Positions 1 through 7,168 of a DNA stretch of 33,483 nucleotides are shown here, piece after piece (position 1 is the first letter of the stretch; each line of letters opens with the position of its first letter). A program made the position numbers and the translations under genes. The DNA is taken from NCBI GenBank assembly GCA_019241635.1, contig JAFAWR010000240.1:1-33483 (forward strand), in the 5' to 3' direction. Below the pieces are notes generated by a model that made no database searches, was not told where the DNA came from, and saw only the letters and a list, made by a program, of their open reading frames with translations. This DNA is from Solirubrobacterales bacterium (GTDB taxonomy: Bacteria > Actinomycetota > Thermoleophilia > Solirubrobacterales > Solirubrobacteraceae).

Positions 1-205
1 AGCTCTTGCCGAACTCACCGTCCGAGACAATGTCGACGCCCGCCTCCTTCTGCCTGCGCACGACCTCCCGCACGGCCGGGGCGAGCACACCCTGGCGCTC
101 GGCCGCGTCGACCATCTCCCCCTTGTCGAGCCGGCGCATGATCGCGATAACGTCGTCGGGGCGCGTGAGGCTCCCGACGTGCGTGACCTTGATGCGGTCC
201 GCCAT
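1..205 (-). CDS. MetE-like cobalamin-independent methionine synthase family protein, 5' part
   Basis: The reverse strand starts with ATG at 205 and stays open to the window edge, giving 68 N-terminal residues; the rest of the gene lies outside. The opening MADRIKVTHVGSLTRPDD and the later segment EAGVDIVSDGEFGKS match the start of the UROD/MetE-like superfamily (cobalamin-independent methionine synthase II and related methyl- or coenzyme M-transferases), where THVGSLPRP and the EAGIDIVxDGE motif form the first beta/alpha units. A strong ribosome site (AGGAGAGG) precedes the ATG. Such short MetE-like proteins often act in catabolic gene sets rather than methionine synthesis, and the zinc ligands lie outside the window, so the substrate cannot be assigned. 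Family is confident, reaction is not. Confidence 0.8.
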   Translation of the reverse strand, partial: MADRIKVTHVGSLTRPDDVIAIMRRLDKGEMVDAAERQGVLAPAVREVVRRQKEAGVDIVSDGEFGKS

Positions 206-268
206 TCCCTCTCCTGTTCTCGAGTGCGGCCCGAGCCTACTGTGGCCCAGTACCGGTAGCGGTCCACC

Positions 269-445
269 TTATACCGGCCCTCGACCGGGATTGAGCCCTA
301 GATACTTCGCCTGCTCCGCACTCAACTCGGCCAGGACGCCCCCGAGCGTGCGAATGCCGCGCGCCACCTTCCCAACCGCGCCGCGGTAGTCGGCTTTCGA
401 GATCGAGTACCGGTATGCGTCGGATATGTTGGGCTGATCAGTCAA
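269..445 (-). CDS. unrecognised short ORF upstream of the MetE-like gene
   Basis: A reverse-strand frame from TTG at 445 to TAA at 269 would encode 58 residues ending KYLGLNPGRGPV. Its sequence (alternating charged and hydrophobic residues, segment GVLAELSAEQAKYLGL) looks more protein-like than its surroundings and lies 63 bp upstream of the MetE-like gene on the same strand. There is no ATG or GTG start, no clear ribosome site, and upstream stops close the frame at about 490. It could be the 3' remnant of a decayed gene. I recognise no family. Confidence 0.25.
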   Translation of the reverse strand: MTDQPNISDAYRYSISKADYRGAVGKVARGIRTLGGVLAELSAEQAKYLGLNPGRGPV

Positions 446-771
446 GTCTGACGATCTGGACGTTCTCGCGATACGTCGCGGAAATCAAAGCGAGTCTTAT
501 CGCGCGCGTCGCCCGCGCATCTCCCATTCGCCATGAGCACGTTCGCCCGCCTCGACCGATGTCCGCTGAGCGTTGCTCGAATGAGACGCGCTGCGCGGTC
601 CCTCGGCGCCGTCGTAAGGGGCAGCACATCGTCGTCGTCAGCGGTCGTTTGAGTACTCCCGGCTCGGGCCGATGACCGCGCGAATCTGCGGGAGAGTGCG
701 GCGGTCCCGAGTGGTACAACGAACTGGTACAACGGTCGCGTCCGGGACGGCGACGGACGAAGGCTTGGTGG
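446..771. other. no gene recognised
   Basis: About 325 bp in which I see no convincing coding frame. Long reverse-strand frames run through here and across the tRNA gene, but they are Arg/Ser-rich, lack ribosome sites and do not resemble proteins. I see no repeats or terminator apart from the tRNA terminator that begins at 772. Confidence 0.4.
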
Positions 772-793
772 AAAAAGCCCCTCTAATGGGCGC
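772..793 (-). terminator. terminator of tRNA-His
   Basis: Read on the reverse strand, a short hairpin (GCGCCC, ATTAGA loop, GGGGC, with one bulged base) is followed directly by TTTTT. It starts about 12 nt beyond the 3' end of the tRNA gene, as expected for a factor-independent terminator. Confidence 0.6.
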
Positions 794-805
794 ATTTTCA
801 CCAGA

Positions 806-879
806 GGTGAGCGATGGGACTCGAACCCACGACCGCCTGGACCACAACCAGGAGCTCTACCAACTGAGCTACGCCCACC
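806..879 (-). tRNA. tRNA-His (anticodon GTG)
   Basis: The reverse strand folds as a complete tRNA. The acceptor stem is GTGGGCG with CGCTCAC (one G-U pair). The D arm holds AGCTCAGTTGGTAGAGCT. The anticodon stem CTGGT/CCAG encloses a loop with anticodon GTG. The T arm carries GTGGGTTCGAGTCCCAT. An extra G at the 5' end (879) faces discriminator C73 (806), the G-1 hallmark of histidine tRNAs. CCA is not encoded. It stands alone, followed by its own terminator. Confidence 0.95.
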
Positions 880-1161
880 GCGGGAGGTTGAATCTAGCAT
901 TGCCGCGCATCGCGAATGGACATCCTGGACGGTTGGAGCGCGGTCTAGATGTGCCTTCCCCGCCGGCGCCTGGACGCGCGGTGGTTCTCGGCGCTGACCT
1001 CGCCGTGCCCGAGGATCGCGACCGGCGGGTTCCAGCCGCTGCCCCACAACGCCGGCTACTCGGCGGCCAAGGCTTATGGCTGCCGCGATGGCTGGTCCTG
1101 CCGACCAGCAAGCGGATGACCGCAAGGCGCTGAACCTGACCGGGATGAGAGGATGAGCGCC
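880..1161. other. intergenic region, possible gene debris
   Basis: No intact gene. On the plus strand around 1030-1075 one frame reads PHNAGYSAAKAYG, which faintly recalls the YxxxK active-site region of short-chain dehydrogenases, but there is no open frame around it and no other motif. The last bases hold the ribosome site of the next gene. Confidence 0.3.
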
Positions 1162-1584
1162 ATGGACACTTCAAGCATCGATCAGGCTTATCAGCAGGTT
1201 CAGACCGAGTTCCAGGACGTGGCGAACTCAATCCAGGCACTGGCCCAGAAGCTTCAGGCGGCGGCCCAGGCCGGAGACGCCAACGCCAAGGAATGGCTAC
1301 TCGATCTCAAGCAGATCGCCCTCGACGTCAAGGACGAGCAGATCCAGGTCAACGGCCTGCTCCAGACGATCCACGGCTTCGTCGACAACACCAACCAGCA
1401 GTACCAGCAGCAGTACCAGCAGATGCCCCAGCAGGTCGTCCAACAGATGCCGTCCGGGATGTTCGGCGGTGGCGGCGGCCGTGGCGGGCTGCTCGGCGGC
1501 TTCCTGAACAGCGGCTTCGGCCGGGCCATGGAGGTCGGCGCCGGAATCGGGGTGGGCGAGGATCTGATCAACAGCATCTTCTAA
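1162..1584 (+). CDS. hypothetical protein with helical N-terminus, Gln-rich middle and Gly-rich C-terminus
   Basis: A 140-residue protein of no family I recognise. I chose ATG 1162 over ATG 1153 because GAGAGG at 1147-1152 is 9 nt from the former but abuts the latter. Residues 1-80 look like an amphipathic helical or coiled-coil region (DQAYQQVQTEFQDVANSIQ, then a Lys/Asp-rich helix). Residues 80-100 are a Gln/Tyr run (QQYQQQYQQMPQQ). Residues 105-120 are a glycine tract, followed by a short helix ending EDLINSIF. There is no signal peptide. The Gly-rich end resembles flexible tails of self-associating or membrane-associated small proteins, but no function is assigned. It is monocistronic. 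Confidence 0.65.
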   Translation: MDTSSIDQAYQQVQTEFQDVANSIQALAQKLQAAAQAGDANAKEWLLDLKQIALDVKDEQIQVNGLLQTIHGFVDNTNQQYQQQYQQMPQQVVQQMPSGMFGGGGGRGGLLGGFLNSGFGRAMEVGAGIGVGEDLINSIF

Positions 1585-1663
1585 ACACCCCGAGGCCCCG
1601 CCGGGCCGTGCTGAGCTAAGCCGCAACCGCGTCAGTCACTTGTCGTCGCGCGGTCGCGCGGCG

Positions 1664-1927
1664 CTAGCTGCCCGTCCCTTTCGAGCGCTTGCCGGCGCCG
1701 AGAAACCCGACCCCCGAGACGACGTACGAGGCGATTCGGGTCGGCGTGGAGTTGTGCGTGCTCATCGCGTCGATCAGTACGAACATCGCCGCGCCAGCGG
1801 CGACCAGCGTGTTCGTCCGTAGTCCGGCGCCTCGGCTGCGCCATTGCCGTTCCAGGCCGATCAGGGCTCCCGCGCATACGGCCGTGACGACGCGGAGGAC
1901 GAACTCATACCAGTGGAGCACGCTCAC
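1664..1927 (-). pseudogene. truncated MgtC/SapB-family membrane protein remnant
   Basis: Reverse strand, GTG at 1927 or 1921 to TAG at 1664, 87 residues. The N-terminal core of MgtC is clear: a first membrane helix, then GALIGLERQWRSRGAGLRTN, a second helix with AAMFVLID, and SYVVSGVGFLGAG. In intact MgtC proteins this glycine-rich segment continues into an INTAATLW-type segment and two more helices. Here it ends abruptly in KRSKGTGS and stop, and no continuation appears in any frame downstream. MgtC proteins are inner-membrane proteins tied to magnesium starvation and ATP synthase control. Missing the second half, this copy is probably non-functional. Confidence 0.7.
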
Positions 1928-1991
1928 GGATGATCGAGGCCCCGGCTCGCCTGGTCGTGATCGGATTGTGAACGCAGCGAATGCCCCGGAA

Positions 1992-2363
1992 TCACGACGC
2001 GGCGCGCCGGACCGGGTGCGCCGCCGCGCCAAGCTGCATGTGCTCGACGTGCCCGATCGCCTGGTCGACCAGCCACGCCACGTGGTGGTCACAGAGCGAG
2101 TAGATCACGCGGCGCCCGTGGCGCTCGCCGACCACCAAGCCGCTGTCGCGCAACAGCTTGAGCTGATGCGATACCGCCGATTGCTCCATTCCAACCGCCG
2201 CCACGAGCTCCGAAACCGTGCGCGACCGCTCGCGGAGCTCGGCCAGGATGAGCACCCGACTCGGCGTCGAGAGCGCCTGCATCGTCTCGGCAACCCGCTC
2301 GGCAACCTCGAGCGTGACCGGAGCCCGATGAGTGTGTCCCTCGCGGTGATCCTTAGCCGACAT
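1992..2363 (-). CDS. nmtR: NmtR-like ArsR/SmtB-family nickel/cobalt-sensing repressor
   Basis: A 123-residue winged-helix repressor. The recognition region MEQSAVSHQLKLLRDSGLVVG is the ArsR/SmtB signature. The C-terminal alpha-5 segment is DHHVAWLVDQAIGHVEH: Asp, His at +2, His at +13 and His at +16 match the four metal ligands of mycobacterial NmtR (Asp91, His93, His104, His107). A His-containing N-terminal arm (HREGHTHR) also fits NmtR, whose N-terminus takes part in metal binding. NmtR releases DNA when it binds Ni(II) or Co(II). The gene is divergent from a His-rich nickel/cobalt exporter and starts 8 bp from a large palindrome, so it very likely represses both. Family and metal class are confident; which metal is physiological is inferred. 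Confidence 0.88.
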   Translation of the reverse strand: MSAKDHREGHTHRAPVTLEVAERVAETMQALSTPSRVLILAELRERSRTVSELVAAVGMEQSAVSHQLKLLRDSGLVVGERHGRRVIYSLCDHHVAWLVDQAIGHVEHMQLGAAAHPVRRAAS

Positions 2364-2370
2364 CGCGCTA

Positions 2371-2405
2371 ATATGATCGAGCGTTCATTGAACGGTTGAT
2401 CATAT
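2371..2405. promoter_or_regulatory. palindromic operator shared by the repressor and exporter genes
   Basis: A 35-bp inverted repeat centred on T2388. Outer arms ATATGATC and GATCATAT are perfect, inner arms CGTTCA and TGAACG are perfect, and 15 of 17 base pairs match overall. It starts 8 bp upstream of the repressor ATG and 76 bp upstream of the exporter ATG. AT-rich TGAAC/GTTCA palindromes are typical ArsR/SmtB operators. Confidence 0.8.
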
Positions 2406-2480
2406 GATACCGGAAGCTGCAGCCGTTTTCGAACTTCGCCGCCCTCGCCAATCCCGCTGGCCGCGCCGGCGGCCACCGGC

Positions 2481-3212
2481 ATGAGCGCCACCACTCCAGC
2501 CCTGATCGCGGTGGCGGCGGGCGTCGGACTAGGTCACGCGATCATGCCCGACCACTGGGTACCGCTCGCCGTGGTTGCCCGCACGCGCCGATACCCGCTC
2601 GGCCGGGTGGCCCGCCTGTCGGGCATGGCCGGCATCGCGCACGTGCTCGTGTCTCTGCTTCTGGGCGGCCTGATCGCCGCGGTCGGACTCCAATTTCGCG
2701 CGACCGTCCAGAGCGTCCAGGACACGATCGTTGGCGGGGTGCTCATCGCCACCGGGCTGGGGTTCATCGTGCTTGAACTCACGGGGCGTGGACACACGCA
2801 CGAGCACACGGGCGAGCACGGCCACCATCATCACCACTCCGCTGGCCACCATCACCGCCACCACGACTCCGATGGCCACCATCACCACGACCACTCTGCG
2901 CCCGCCGCTTCCGAGCCGCCGAGCCGGCTCGGCGGCCTGGCGGGGATCATGATCCCGTTCGGGGCTGCCGCATCCCCTGATCTCACCATCCTGCCCGTGT
3001 TCCTCGCCGCCACTGCCGTCGGCGCGGGCACCGCGATCGGCTCGCTGGCCGCATTCGCGGTGGTGACCATCGGAACGATCGTCGCGCTGACGCTGCTCGC
3101 GACCGCCGGCGGCTACCAGGTGCGCGGCAAGTGGCTCGAGCGCTGGGGCAACGCGATCACCGCCGCCACACTCCTCGCCATCGGCACGCTCGTCCTCACC
3201 GGAGCCATCTAA
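2481..3212 (+). CDS. NicO-type nickel/cobalt exporter with His-rich cytoplasmic loop
   Basis: A 243-residue membrane protein. Residues 9-40 contain GHAIMPDHWVPLAVVAR, the GHxxxPDHxxP motif of the NicO/UreH/RcnA-type transporters. About six hydrophobic segments are visible. Between the third and fourth, residues 104-140 form a loop with more than twenty histidines in runs such as HGHHHHHS and DGHHHHDHS, like the metal-binding loop of RcnA. It is divergent from the NmtR-like repressor across a palindrome, which supports metal-induced efflux. No strong ribosome site precedes ATG 2481. Import rather than export cannot be excluded from sequence, but the pairing with an NmtR-type sensor that de-represses on metal argues for efflux. 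Confidence 0.85.
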   Translation: MSATTPALIAVAAGVGLGHAIMPDHWVPLAVVARTRRYPLGRVARLSGMAGIAHVLVSLLLGGLIAAVGLQFRATVQSVQDTIVGGVLIATGLGFIVLELTGRGHTHEHTGEHGHHHHHSAGHHHRHHDSDGHHHHDHSAPAASEPPSRLGGLAGIMIPFGAAASPDLTILPVFLAATAVGAGTAIGSLAAFAVVTIGTIVALTLLATAGGYQVRGKWLERWGNAITAATLLAIGTLVLTGAI

Positions 3213-3264
3213 CCCCGCGCGGACACGGCGCCGGCTAACCCGCTGGTCGAGATACTTCGCCGTC

Positions 3265-4758
3265 ATGTGGCTACGAAGGCGGCGCCACACGAGGGTCACG
3301 GCGAGCGCAGGCGTTCCGGTCGCGGGTCAGGCCGCTGCTGCCGCGTCTCCGTCGCCCCCGGGCCGGAGGTTCATTTCCGGGACGGCGCTGGCGATGATGA
3401 CCGTCGGATCGGTCGGGTATCTGGGATCGGCGCCGGCCACGTCGGTGTTCGGGCTCGCGTCGGTCTTCCTGTACGTCGTTCCCGCGTTCGTCTTCCTCGT
3501 GCCCGTGTCCCTGGTGGCCGCCGAGCTGGCGTCCGGATGGCAGGGCGGCGTCTACAACTGGGTGCGCGAGGGCGTCTCCGCACCGATGGGCTTGCTCGCC
3601 GTGTGGTGCGAGTTCTCCCAGACGATCTTCTACTACCCGGCGCTGCTCGGTTATGTCGGCAGCACCCTCGCCTACGTGATCGATCGCCGCCTGGCCAGCA
3701 ACGGCCCATACACGGCCGCGGTGATCATCGTGATGTTCTGGGCCGGCGTGCTCGTGTCCTCACGCGGGGCTTCGCTCGCCGCGCGCCTGTCCTCGAGCGG
3801 GACCTTGATCGGGACGCTGGTGCCGGGAGGGGTCCTGGTCGTACTCGGCGTCATCTACCTGGTTCAGGGCAACCCGTCGGCGGCCCCGATGAACGTTCAC
3901 CACGTGTTGCCACCGTGGCATGGACTCGCGGGCATCGTCCTCGTCGTGAACAGTTTCTTCACCTATGCCGGCGTCGAGGTCACCGCGGTTCACGTTGACG
4001 AGCTCCACAACCCGGGCCGGGAGTACCCGAGAGCGATCTTCCTCGCCATGGGCCTTGTCCTTGCCGTGTTCATCCTCCCCACGCTGGCGATCGCGTGGGC
4101 GATCCCGTCGGCTCAGATCAGCCTGACCGCCGGCGTGATGCAGGCCTTCAATACGTTGCTGACCCATTTCAACCTCTCCTTTGCCGTGCCCCTGATCGCG
4201 ATCGCCCTGGCGCTCGGTGCATTGGCGGGGATGATGGCCTGGCTGGACGGACCGTCGGAGGGTCTGCTGAGGATCGGACGCGAGCAGGGCTATCTCCCGC
4301 CCTACTTTCAAAAGGTCAACGGTCAGGGCATCGAGGTCCGCATCCTCTCCGCGCAGGCCGTGGTGATCACGCTGATCGCCCTGCTCTACGCGTTCATCCC
4401 GACCATTTCCCGGGCGTACTGGATCTTCACCGCGATGGCGACGCAGGTCTACCTGATCATGTACGTGCTCATGTTCATCGCTGCGCTGCGCCTGCGCCGC
4501 AACCAGCCGGATCACCCCCGGGGATATCGGACGCGCGGGCTGCCCGTCCTTTGCTTCCTGGGCGGGGCATCCTCGATCACCGCCTTCGTGATCGGGTTCG
4601 TGCCCCCGTCACAGCTCGGGCATCAAAGCGCGCTCACGTATGCCCTGCTGCTGGTCGCGGGAATCCTCGCGATCGGGATCGTCCCCCCGCTCCTCATGGA
4701 CCGACTCCGCAAGCCGGGATGGAAGGCGGACGGGCCCGGCCCGCCGACACCGGTGTGA
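3265..4758 (+). CDS. APC-superfamily amino acid permease (glutamate/GABA antiporter-like)
   Basis: A 497-residue polytopic membrane protein with about 12 predicted helices. After an Arg-rich tail, helix 1 contains MTVGSVGYLGSAPA (the APC unwound helix-1 region), followed by ELASGWQGGVYNWVREG, the conserved segment between helices 2 and 3, and FFTYAGVEVTAVHVDELHNPGREYPRA, the helix-6 and following signature. This pattern fits the glutamate:GABA antiporter (GadC/YjeM) branch. Its role would be exchange or uptake of an amino acid; the substrate is not readable. The start at 3265 has no good ribosome site, and an internal start is possible. Its 3' end overlaps the convergent gene at 4694-5050 by 65 bp. 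Confidence 0.8.
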   Translation: MWLRRRRHTRVTASAGVPVAGQAAAAASPSPPGRRFISGTALAMMTVGSVGYLGSAPATSVFGLASVFLYVVPAFVFLVPVSLVAAELASGWQGGVYNWVREGVSAPMGLLAVWCEFSQTIFYYPALLGYVGSTLAYVIDRRLASNGPYTAAVIIVMFWAGVLVSSRGASLAARLSSSGTLIGTLVPGGVLVVLGVIYLVQGNPSAAPMNVHHVLPPWHGLAGIVLVVNSFFTYAGVEVTAVHVDELHNPGREYPRAIFLAMGLVLAVFILPTLAIAWAIPSAQISLTAGVMQAFNTLLTHFNLSFAVPLIAIALALGALAGMMAWLDGPSEGLLRIGREQGYLPPYFQKVNGQGIEVRILSAQAVVITLIALLYAFIPTISRAYWIFTAMATQVYLIMYVLMFIAALRLRRNQPDHPRGYRTRGLPVLCFLGGASSITAFVIGFVPPSQLGHQSALTYALLLVAGILAIGIVPPLLMDRLRKPGWKADGPGPPTPV

Positions 4759-5050
4759 CCGTCCGCTGGGTTCGGGGCACAGCGCGGAACGGGCGGGCAG
4801 CCGCAAATTCCGACGCCGCCAGACCGCCGAAGGTGGTGGCCGCCAGGACCACCGCGACAGTCCACGCGGTGGCGGCCGAGGAGGCGCGCTGAACCAGCCC
4901 ATCCACCGCAAGACGTACGAACAGCCCGGTGCGCGAGCGTCCCTCGTGCGCTATGAGGTCGTCGATCAGGTCCACGATCTCCGGGCCGTGACCCTCGCGG
5001 ACCCGGCGCGGGTAGAGCAGCAGGATCGTCCTGGTCAGGCGTCGCGTCAT
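4694..5050 (-). CDS. small single-pass membrane protein co-transcribed with padR
   Basis: A 118-residue protein. Residues 1-50 (TRTILLLYPRRVREGHGPEI, then DDLIAHEG) resemble the short N-terminal 'permease prefix' module that commonly follows padR genes in actinobacteria. One membrane segment spans about 60-80 (AATAWTVAVVLAATTFGGLAA). The Pro/Arg-rich tail is low complexity and lies opposite the 3' end of the permease gene. ATG 5050 overlaps the padR stop (ATGA), so translation is probably coupled. In this arrangement PadR usually controls itself and the membrane protein. Function unknown. Confidence 0.65.
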   Translation of the reverse strand: MTRRLTRTILLLYPRRVREGHGPEIVDLIDDLIAHEGRSRTGLFVRLAVDGLVQRASSAATAWTVAVVLAATTFGGLAASEFAAARPFRAVPRTQRTVTPVSAGRARPPSIPACGVGP

Positions 5051-5346
5051 GCGCCACCCACGGCAATCCGCTCGAGCCCGACGCTGGCGATCCGCGCGGA
5101 TTCGGCCAGACGCTCAGCCAGCACAGTCCGGCCCGCGGCAGTCAGCCTGTACGGGTAGCGCCGGTCGTCAGCGGGCAGACGCTCCACGAACCCGTCGGAT
5201 TCGAGCTTGGCCAGTGCCCCGTACAAGGTCCCGGGTGACAGGACAACCCCGGAAAAGCTCTTGATGTCCTTGATCAGCGCATACCCGTGGCGGTCGCCAC
5301 CGGCCAGGCTGGTCAGCACGAGGACGCTGCGTTCGGGCAAGCGCAT
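5047..5346 (-). CDS. PadR-family transcriptional regulator
   Basis: From ATG 5346, 99 residues beginning MRLPERSVLVLTSLAGGDRHGYALI, the usual opening of PadR winged-helix regulators, followed by the turn-recognition region LSPGTLYGALAKLESDGFVE and the wing RYPYRLTAAGR. It lacks the long C-terminal coiled coil, so it belongs to the short PadR-s2 type. Upstream in-frame starts exist, but ATG 5346 lies only 5 nt after the lepB stop and gives the canonical N-terminus. It is the middle gene of lepB-padR-membrane protein. The ligand is unknown. Confidence 0.85.
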   Translation of the reverse strand: MRLPERSVLVLTSLAGGDRHGYALIKDIKSFSGVVLSPGTLYGALAKLESDGFVERLPADDRRYPYRLTAAGRTVLAERLAESARIASVGLERIAVGGA

Positions 5347-5351
5347 GTGAC

Positions 5352-6020
5352 TCAGAGTACGCCGATCCGGTCGGGCGGCCAATAGGTGAAGAACGCGACG
5401 CCGATGATGTAGCGCTGCGGGACCGGACCCCAGTAGCGACTGTCATCGGAGTCCCCGCGATTGTCGCCCATCATGTAATAGTCGCCGGCCGGAACCCGGA
5501 TCGACCGGGAGAACGTGCACTCCGCCGCCCCATCGCACGCGGCGATGTATGCGTCCGGCTCCGGCTTGCCGTTGCGGAACACGTGCCCGCCGACGATCCG
5601 CAGCACATCACCCGGCGCGCCGACGACGCGCTTGACGAAGGTCTGGCTTGACTCACCGGCCAGCGACCGGTCACACGCCTGAGCAAGCGGAGCCCCATCC
5701 ATCGTGAACCCCTGCTGGGCATCGCCACACTGGTTCGACTCCAAGTCGGCACCGTGCGGTGGATGGAAGACGACCACCTCCCCGGTGCGTGGGTGCGTGT
5801 CGATCCGAGCGACCAGGATCCTCTGGTCGATGCCCAACGTCGGCTCCATCGATCCGGAGGGCACCCGGTAGGGCTTGACCAGGAACGCCTGGATCAGGAA
5901 GGCGAGAGCGACAGCGACGCCGACGGTAAGCGCCAGCTCTGCGAGCGGACGCAGGTAGCGTGGAGATGACTCGGATTTCGTTATAACGGTTTCCGAGCGT
6001 AGCAGCCCGTGGGGCCTCAT
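5352..6020 (-). CDS. lepB: signal peptidase I
   Basis: A 222-residue type I signal peptidase, which cleaves signal peptides of exported preproteins at the outer face of the membrane. A single N-terminal membrane segment (about 27-48) precedes box B, PSGSMEPTL, with catalytic Ser57, then box D, FVKRVVGAPGD, with general base Lys130, and box E, MGDNRGDSDDSRYWG. The length is normal for one-TM actinobacterial enzymes. ATG 6020 is chosen because longer versions would run into the divergent methyltransferase gene and carry an Arg/Ser-rich, non-homologous extension. The segment between boxes B and D has two Cys (NQCGDAQQ and QACDRSL), plausibly a surface loop disulfide. It heads a run with padR, which is an unusual partner. 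Confidence 0.93.
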   Translation of the reverse strand: MRPHGLLRSETVITKSESSPRYLRPLAELALTVGVAVALAFLIQAFLVKPYRVPSGSMEPTLGIDQRILVARIDTHPRTGEVVVFHPPHGADLESNQCGDAQQGFTMDGAPLAQACDRSLAGESSQTFVKRVVGAPGDVLRIVGGHVFRNGKPEPDAYIAACDGAAECTFSRSIRVPAGDYYMMGDNRGDSDDSRYWGPVPQRYIIGVAFFTYWPPDRIGVL

Positions 6021-6142
6021 GCGGAACCAGGCCCGAGGAAGCTGAGCTTTCGGCGACCCGCGATCCGCGAACCGTCCACGCCCGGCGGCCGTATTGCCCG
6101 GTGAACCGCCCATCTGCCGAGGCCAAGACGAGGAGACACACG

Positions 6143-7039
6143 ATGCTCGACACATCATCAACCCGATCAGACCGACACGGCCACGCCTCGACGGTTGCCG
6201 GAGGATCCGCCGTCGCCTCGCCGGTGTACACGATCGGGAGCGACGCGGCCGAACGCGACCGGCTGCGCAGCCAGAGCGACGAGCTACACGAGCACACCGA
6301 GGCGCTGCTCGAGCACGTGGGCATCCAGCGCGGCTGGCGGGTGGCCGAGGTGGCGTGCGGACCCCGCGGCGTTCTCGAGCGGCTCGCCCAGCGCGTCGGC
6401 CCGACGGGCACGGTGACCGGCTTGGACATCAACCCGACGCACGTCACCCAGGCGCGCGAACACGTCACCTCGCTGGGGCTTGGCAACGTGAGCGTCATCG
6501 AGGCTGACGCCCGGCAAACCGCGCTGCCCGCCTCGTCGTTTGACCTGGTCTACGCGCGCTTCATCCTCATCAACATCCCCGACCCGCAAGCCGTAGTCGC
6601 AGAGATGGTCCGGCTCGTCCGGCCGGGCGGCTGGGTCGCATGCGAGGAGGCCGACGGCGGCGCGATGCTCTGCCACCCTCCGCACCCCGCGTACACCCGC
6701 CTGAACACCACCTTCAGGACCCTCTATCTCCACGACGGCGCCGACATTCACACCGGCCGGCGCCTCCCTGAGCTCCTCGACGCCGCCGGCCTCCTGGACA
6801 TCGGTGTGGAAGCCCGCGCCGACGTACCCCCACCCGGCCATCCGCGGCGGACCGTCATGCTCGACATCCTGCGCGCGATGCGGAGCAAGATCATCGAGCA
6901 GCGCCTGCTCCACGGTGCCGAGCTCGACCGGCTGGACCGCGACGCCCGCGAGCATCTCGGCGACCCCCACACCCTCGTGATGCCCCACCTCTCGTTCATG
7001 GCGTGGGGGCGAAAGCCCGATCAACCACCCACCGCCTAG
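6143..7039 (+). CDS. class I SAM-dependent methyltransferase
   Basis: From ATG 6143 (AGGAGA 6 nt upstream) 298 residues. Motif I is VAEVACGPRGVLERLAQRVG (about 67-86), motif II the acidic GLDIN (about 93-97), followed by EADARQTALPASSFDLVYARFILINI (motifs III and IV), and RLVRPGGWVACEE (motif V), a Methyltransf_11/25-type Rossmann fold. The acceptor is unknown. Motif I departs slightly from the usual GCGxG (ACGPRG). The first 30 residues are low complexity. It is divergent from lepB, with about 120 bp between the starts. Confidence 0.85.
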   Translation: MLDTSSTRSDRHGHASTVAGGSAVASPVYTIGSDAAERDRLRSQSDELHEHTEALLEHVGIQRGWRVAEVACGPRGVLERLAQRVGPTGTVTGLDINPTHVTQAREHVTSLGLGNVSVIEADARQTALPASSFDLVYARFILINIPDPQAVVAEMVRLVRPGGWVACEEADGGAMLCHPPHPAYTRLNTTFRTLYLHDGADIHTGRRLPELLDAAGLLDIGVEARADVPPPGHPRRTVMLDILRAMRSKIIEQRLLHGAELDRLDRDAREHLGDPHTLVMPHLSFMAWGRKPDQPPTA

Positions 7040-7168
7040 CGTACTCAGCAGCCCGCTTACCCCGGAGGTAATTGACCGGTCACCGTTTCCTCACGATCCT
7101 CTCGGCGGCGCTGGGCGAATCAGCGATCGAACCCACCGCCCCTACAGGAGTCGCAGAGAGGAAATTCG

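Noticed and set aside
1030-1075. possible short-chain dehydrogenase fragment (NAGYSAAKAYG)
   Set aside because: A single YxxxK-like match without an open frame or other Rossmann motifs is not enough.
442-1125. 227-codon reverse-strand ORF
   Set aside because: It runs through the tRNA-His gene, is Arg/Ser-rich, has no ribosome site and no recognisable domain.
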